Shown here: one piece after another, positions 60,025 to 64,000 of the stretch
Position numbering within the stretch: the first letter of the stretch is position 1
How the letters are laid out: each line of letters starts with the position of its first letter
Origin: an uncultured Lachnospiraceae bacterium
GTDB lineage: Bacteria > Bacillota > Clostridia > Lachnospirales > Lachnospiraceae
Length of the DNA stretch: 64,000 nucleotides
Assembly: GCA_910585545.1 (NCBI GenBank)
Contig: CAJUFN010000008.1
Coordinates: 1 to 64,000, forward strand
Reading direction: 5' to 3'
Translations under genes and position numbers: made by a program
Notes under the pieces: model-generated
What the model was told of the DNA's origin: nothing
The model's database searches: none
Seen by the model: only the letters and a program-made list of their open reading frames with translations

Positions 60025-61044
60025 ATGATGAAAACATTGAAAAAATTATTTGTATGCATATTTACACTTACATTGATTCTAACATCGAAAGGATCTTTAA
60101 CCTTACAAGCAGTCGCCGCAGACGTCGATGAAACTGCTAACATCCCATTCCCTCCGAATCTTCTTGAAGCTGGTGAAGATTATATTATTCTCGCCGGTGA
60201 CGAGAATTTGGAATATGCCATTTCTACAGATGGTATCAACTGGGTATGGCAGGAGAGTTCAGAATTTACAGGATTAGAAGCCGGAACTACTTATCAATTC
60301 ATTGCAAGACATAAAAAGGGGCGTATCGTTGGAGAAGAAACACCAAGTGCCGTTTCCGGATTCAAAACGCATCTTGCATTTGAAGGAAGAATCGAAGGAA
60401 TCGAAGCAGGAAAAACTTATGAGACGAACACTACGCTTACCGCTGCTGCGATTGGTGCAGGTATGGACAATGATACTCCTATACACGGAGATTCCCGCTG
60501 GGTTCCTCGTACATGGAACTGGGGCAATGATGACAATCTTTGGCAAGGTCCTCCTTATACCACTACCTTTACTTTAACTCAGACAGGCGCCTATGTACTG
60601 ACCGTTCATTTCGAATTGGAAGAATACACCAGCGAAGGATGGATGCCTACCCAGAAAACCGATTCTATAAACATTACTTTCCAAGCCGCAGCTCCAATTT
60701 ATACGATTGCTGCTTCTGCAGGAGCACATGGCAAGATCACACCAACCGGTACTCTGGATGTAGAAAAAGGAAAGACCGTAGTATATACCATCACTCCTGA
60801 CAAAGATTATCGGTTGATCAAAGTAGTCGTAGATGGAACTACCGTAGCATTCACTGACAACAAATATACATTTACGAATGTAACGAAAAACCATACTATC
60901 TTCGTTGAATTTGCAAAAATGGCACCAAAGACCAACGATGCTTTCCATCCTGTGGCTTACGGCATGCTCGTAGTATTTGCTTTTTTACTTTCCATCGTAA
61001 CCGCTCTTTGGACAAAAAAGACTTCTGACCAATTCTTCAGATAG
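60025..61044 (+). CDS. Surface protein with an InlB-type repeat and sortase-like tail
   Basis: 339 residues, start after AAAGGGGTGAG. Signal peptide (about 1-32). An N-terminal fibronectin-like part contains YAISTDGINWVWQESSEFTGLEAGTTYQFIARHK. A middle beta domain with WVPRTWNWGNDD follows. One InlB B-like repeat (about 228-298) reads SAGAHGKITPTGTLDVEKG and VVVDGTTVAFTDNKYTFTNV. The C-terminus has PKTND (about 301), a hydrophobic helix and a KK tail, like a variant sortase signal. Probable wall-linked adhesin; ligand unknown. Confidence 0.87.
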   Translation: MMKTLKKLFVCIFTLTLILTSKGSLTLQAVAADVDETANIPFPPNLLEAGEDYIILAGDENLEYAISTDGINWVWQESSEFTGLEAGTTYQFIARHKKGRIVGEETPSAVSGFKTHLAFEGRIEGIEAGKTYETNTTLTAAAIGAGMDNDTPIHGDSRWVPRTWNWGNDDNLWQGPPYTTTFTLTQTGAYVLTVHFELEEYTSEGWMPTQKTDSINITFQAAAPIYTIAASAGAHGKITPTGTLDVEKGKTVVYTITPDKDYRLIKVVVDGTTVAFTDNKYTFTNVTKNHTIFVEFAKMAPKTNDAFHPVAYGMLVVFAFLLSIVTALWTKKTSDQFFR

Positions 61045-61071
61045 ATACTTTTTCTAATCACAATTAACAAC

Positions 61072-61109
61072 GGGGGATGCTTTTAACTTAAAAGCATCCC
61101 CCCATTTTT
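61072..61109 (+). terminator. Terminator of the InlB-repeat protein gene
   Basis: GGGGGATGCTTTTAA pairs with TTAAAAGCATCCCCC, then ATTTTT. Confidence 0.9.
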
Positions 61110-61126
61110 CGCCCACGATCAATTCT

Positions 61127-62092
61127 TTACTTTCCATATTTTACATAAACATCATCAATCTGTTTTTGTACTTCTGCAAGTGCATTCTCTAATTCTTCTT
61201 TTTTTACTCTCCTGTTTTCTTCTGCAGACACCGCTCTCGTTTCCTTATCATTCAGATATGCCTTTACATCTGCGAAACCAACTATCTGCAGTCTCTCACT
61301 CTTTGTATGTGGTTCCAATGTATTCAATCTAGAATACAATATATCTTCTTCATCCACTTCTTCCGTCTCTTCTTCCTGATCAAACTCAATAGAAAGTGCC
61401 ATGGCCCCTTTTTCAAGAATCGCCTTTTCTAACAGCTCTTGCGTTCCTTCTTCTCCCATCTTGGCAACACCCAAATGCCAGACATTTCCTTCACCGCTCA
61501 TCTCAACCACAGGACGCCCTTCTTCTCCATGATGCACTGCGGCTTTGAATCCAAACGCCTCTAAAGCTCTATCATATTTTTGCTGATACATTCCACTTGG
61601 AAAATACATAATATTGCTTGCTGATATCCGCATACTTCTCAATGAATTTTTAAAATTAAAAACCCACTTTTCCAATGGAACATCTTCGTGCCATTGAATG
61701 CAATAATTCCATCCGGCATTCAAAAGCTCCTGAAATTGTTCTGCTGTTAAGCATCCTTCTTTTCCCGGAAATTGTTCCTGCGATACCGTCAAGGCGGCCT
61801 TATATCCGTACTCATTTAAAATAGGATAAAATTCTGTATAAATTTTCTCTGAAATATCCGGGAACAAGATCACTACTGTTCCTTTCCCTAATTCTCTGTC
61901 GTAATTAATTTCCAGCTGCTCTAAGTCTGTCTGGATTTTTTCTTTTTCAAGATTGTATGGTGCGAGCTCTTGCTCTATTTGGTCGGATATTTGCTTATTG
62001 ATTTTTTCCTTTTCCATTTCCTTCCATGTAAACGTAGCAACAATCGCTACAGCAAGAACTACTACTAATCCAATTGCGATCTTTTTTATCAT
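61127..62092 (-). CDS. Membrane-anchored polysaccharide-deacetylase-fold protein, degenerate site
   Basis: About 321 residues (ATG at 62092 after GGTGAATGGG). An anchor helix (about 2-20), a coiled segment (25-65), then a NodB-like barrel: GTVVILFPDISEKIYTEFYPILNEYGYKAALTVS, LTAEQFQELLNAGWNYCIQWHED and MRISASNIMYFPSGMY. The usual DD pair and HxxxH zinc ligands are replaced (only one His near GWNY), so it is likely catalytically dead. A charged coiled tail ends it. Role in the envelope is inferred. Confidence 0.7.
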   Translation of the reverse strand: MIKKIAIGLVVVLAVAIVATFTWKEMEKEKINKQISDQIEQELAPYNLEKEKIQTDLEQLEINYDRELGKGTVVILFPDISEKIYTEFYPILNEYGYKAALTVSQEQFPGKEGCLTAEQFQELLNAGWNYCIQWHEDVPLEKWVFNFKNSLRSMRISASNIMYFPSGMYQQKYDRALEAFGFKAAVHHGEEGRPVVEMSGEGNVWHLGVAKMGEEGTQELLEKAILEKGAMALSIEFDQEEETEEVDEEDILYSRLNTLEPHTKSERLQIVGFADVKAYLNDKETRAVSAEENRRVKKEELENALAEVQKQIDDVYVKYGK

Positions 62093-62148
62093 CCCATTCA
62101 CCATTTCTTATTGTTTTATTTTGTAGATGTAATATACCCTCATTATCT

Positions 62149-62177
62149 ATTATAACATCTACTATTTCCAATGTCTA
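62149..62177 (-). promoter_or_regulatory. Promoter of the deacetylase-like gene
   Basis: On the minus strand TAGACA (62172-62177), 17-bp spacer ending TGT (extended -10), TATAAT (62149-62154). Confidence 0.75.
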
Positions 62178-62220
62178 TTGCAATATTAGTTCAATTTTTG
62201 GAATATATATCCAAAAGCAG

Positions 62221-62253
62221 AAAAAAACTCCCACTAACTAAGCGAGAGTTTTT
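62221..62253 (-). terminator. Terminator of the 62297 gene
   Basis: On the minus strand AAACTCTCGC pairs with GTGGGAGTTT (G-U pairs), followed by TTTT. Confidence 0.7.
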
Positions 62254-62296
62254 CTGTAAATGAAGATCACCTTATAAAAATCATTTTGTAACCAAA

Positions 62297-62827
62297 CTAT
62301 TTTTCATTTAAAAATGCCTGCCATTTTTCTTTATTCACTGCTAAATAAGCGCCAATGCCAATAAGGATCGCAGCCAGCACTACATTTTGCAGCGTATGAC
62401 TCGCAGCAAAAACTGCGTCCATCATATGCCCCGGAAAAATATAATAGAGCACATAACCAAATGTATTCCATACAATGCATAATCCAAGAAAAATCATAAC
62501 CCCTGCAATGATTGCTCTGTATTTTTCCAGCAATTCCTTTCGATGCTCTATCACATATCCAAACTGAAATGCATATTCATCTTTTTGTGCTGCAAATACA
62601 TCTTCCGGCATCCCTTTTAAATTATGGACATTGAAAAAACTATATGCCCAGATAATAGGCAAAACAAATGTAAGCCATGCAAATCCGGTAATCGATGAAA
62701 CTGAAATAATTCCCCAGAACATTGCCATAATGCTGATTCCTTGCTTCTTAAATCCCATGTATAACTCACCTGCTCCTGGAATCAGCGAACAGATAAATGT
62801 TAAAAAACCGCCTTTTTGTCTTGTCAT
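62297..62827 (-). CDS. Multi-pass membrane protein of unknown function
   Basis: 176 residues, four or five hydrophobic segments. The N-terminal GGFLTFICSLIPGAGELYMGFKKQGISIM recalls TM2/DUF5683-like small membrane proteins in which a PGxG turn separates two helices. A cytoplasmic charged loop QFGYVIEHRKELLEKYRAI sits mid-protein. No motif for a reaction. Own terminator downstream. Confidence 0.72.
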   Translation of the reverse strand: MTRQKGGFLTFICSLIPGAGELYMGFKKQGISIMAMFWGIISVSSITGFAWLTFVLPIIWAYSFFNVHNLKGMPEDVFAAQKDEYAFQFGYVIEHRKELLEKYRAIIAGVMIFLGLCIVWNTFGYVLYYIFPGHMMDAVFAASHTLQNVVLAAILIGIGAYLAVNKEKWQAFLNEK

Positions 62828-62928
62828 AATACGTCTTCCTTTCTCATTGCTTTTATGTTGACCTTAATATAACAAGTAAAAATTAAGTTTCCCTTCGGAA
62901 AATTTTTAAGATTTCCGAAAGATTTTTA

Positions 62929-63426
62929 TTATCTGCGTCTTACATGCTCTGCATATACGTCTTTTACCAAGATTAATATCAACATAAATATAATTGTACA
63001 GATGCACATTGCAAACACTTTAATAACAAAAAACGCATCCAGCCTCATATATTCATTAATTCCCAAGGTTAACAAATATGCAAAAATCATCGCTGCAATA
63101 CAAAGGAAGCTATCCTCCAGCATAATCCGTATCCTTACCAGGTATAATGTTTTTGTACGTATCGGAAGTATCTTATATTTTTCAAAAATGCATTCCATCT
63201 CCCCTTGTTCTTTGACGAAAAATAGCTTACTGTTCAAATACCAGATAATCCCTATCGCAAATAAAATATTATGATAGAACTCGACATAGCTTGCATCTTC
63301 TTTTGCAATCTGACAAAAAATATGCGTCATGGCAAAACTCCATAAAAATGCCCCGACTATAAACCATATATATCCTTTCCCAATTCTTTCTTTCTCTTTC
63401 TTATATACTTTTTTATGAAGCATCAT
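62929..63426 (-). CDS. ABC-2-type permease-like membrane protein
   Basis: 165 residues from ATG at 63426, after GGTGAG within the end of the ATPase gene. It has about four membrane segments (near 20-40, 50-70, 105-125, 130-158) and a KYKILPIRTKTLYLVRI loop, typical of short ABC-2 permeases in Lachnospiraceae. It overlaps the ATPase gene by 14 bp, so the two form one exporter. Substrate unknown. Confidence 0.75.
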   Translation of the reverse strand: MMLHKKVYKKEKERIGKGYIWFIVGAFLWSFAMTHIFCQIAKEDASYVEFYHNILFAIGIIWYLNSKLFFVKEQGEMECIFEKYKILPIRTKTLYLVRIRIMLEDSFLCIAAMIFAYLLTLGINEYMRLDAFFVIKVFAMCICTIIFMLILILVKDVYAEHVRRR

Positions 63427-64000
63427 AGTCACTCACCGTCTTTCTTTTTAGCAGATCACCTATTCTGGTTCTTTTAACCGAGTATTTTTCAAGCATCTGC
63501 TGTATTGTCTGGTTTCCAAAGGCTTCTTTTGTATCGTTTAATTTCATTTCGCCGCCGTCAATCAATATCACGTAATCCGCAATATTTTCTATATCGCTAA
63601 TGATATGCGTAGACATTAAAATTCCGATTTTTCTGTCACGAATCTCCTGCAATATCCGCATAAAATCTTTTCGGAACACTGGATCGAATCCTGACGTCGG
63701 CTCATCTAACAATAAAAATTCCGGTGCATGAGACATGGCAAATGCCAACTGAAATTTCATATACATTCCTTTAGAAAATTGGAAAATCGGCTGCCCTTTG
63801 GGAAGTTTCAGTCTGTCCAGCCACCGATAATACTCCTCCATGGAAAACTTCTCAAAATAACATCCAAGCAATTCTCCATTCTCTAAAGCATTCTTATCCT
63901 TAAAAAATGAAATATCTTCCGATACGACTGCTATTTTTTGCTTTACCGTCTCATAATTATCTTTAAGTGTCATGCCATCCACCATGACCTCACCTTCATA
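63413..64000 (-). CDS. ABC transporter ATP-binding protein (N-terminus outside the window)
   Basis: The frame is open to the right edge (YEGEV precedes MVDGMTLKDN), so Walker A is outside. Visible: Q-loop region VVSEDISFF, the divergent signature FSKGMYMKFQLA, Walker B EFLLLDEPTSGFDP and switch His MSTHIISDIENIADYVILID. It resembles the ATPase at 10003-10701 in class (YtrB/BcrA-like). Pairs with the permease downstream. Confidence 0.9.
   Translation of the reverse strand, partial: YEGEVMVDGMTLKDNYETVKQKIAVVSEDISFFKDKNALENGELLGCYFEKFSMEEYYRWLDRLKLPKGQPIFQFSKGMYMKFQLAFAMSHAPEFLLLDEPTSGFDPVFRKDFMRILQEIRDRKIGILMSTHIISDIENIADYVILIDGGEMKLNDTKEAFGNQTIQQMLEKYSVKRTRIGDLLKRKTVSDYDAS

Noticed and set aside
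1..64000. CRISPR array, complete IS or prophage
   Set aside because: No regularly spaced repeats, no transposase, no phage structural genes were seen.

Overview
The window is a chromosomal segment of a low-to-moderate G+C, spore-forming Clostridia bacterium. Gene content points to the Lachnospiraceae (Blautia/Mediterraneibacter/Dorea-like): a SigK-type sporulation sigma factor, CodY, DUF5688, an IreB-RuvX-DUF1292 cluster, meso-diaminopimelate dehydrogenase, TTG starts behind strong Shine-Dalgarno (SD) sites, and sigma-A promoters with 17-bp spacers. The genus is inference. Most genes lie on the minus strand.

Layout. 1-2170 is a small accessory patch: a ParB gene running off the left edge, a frameshifted ParA remnant, and an Abi_C-type abortive-infection gene. 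2.2-9.5 kb holds tsf-rpsB, an NlpC/P60 wall hydrolase, a CPBP protease, alaX and argS. 9.5-11.5 kb is a plus-strand YtrA-type regulator/ABC operon with a perfect operator palindrome. 11.5-18 kb has azlCD, a tRNA-Arg(CCG), a DUF5688 gene, efp, aroD-yqeG-aroK and an amidase. 18-26.6 kb has a GH2 beta-galactosidase, guaB, groESL with a CIRCE operator, and codY. 26.7-32.3 kb has topA-dprA-comM divergent from sigK. 32.4-36 kb has cutC, a CBM9-like gene and a glucose/GlcNAc-type PTS. 36-47 kb is rich in RNA-modification genes (trhP-like, trmR, rnj, mtaB, thiI, nifS, rsmE, prmA) with DUF1292/ruvX/ireB and a Crh-like HPr. 47-51.7 kb has mntP and glnA-ybaK-glgB. 51.9-54.4 kb is an unrecognised cassette of envelope/secreted proteins that includes a 37-residue ORF. 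54.8-61 kb holds two sortase-type surface proteins, ddh, a radical SAM gene and a NUDIX gene. 61-64 kb holds envelope proteins and an ABC transporter cut by the right edge.

The most unusual signal is a family of about 130-bp highly structured intergenic repeats: three full-length copies (B 39741-39870, D 47675-47805, E 57163-57290) and two partial copies (A 13521-13633, C 42739-42802). In all five, the same end abuts a T-run at the 3' end of a gene or terminator. Paired arms show compensatory base changes between copies. One copy supplies the stop codon of ddh, and another appears to supply the C-terminal tail of the DUF5688 protein. It looks like a terminator-targeting miniature element or a mobile structured RNA/terminator cassette. 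I found no CRISPR array, rRNA, complete insertion sequence or prophage.
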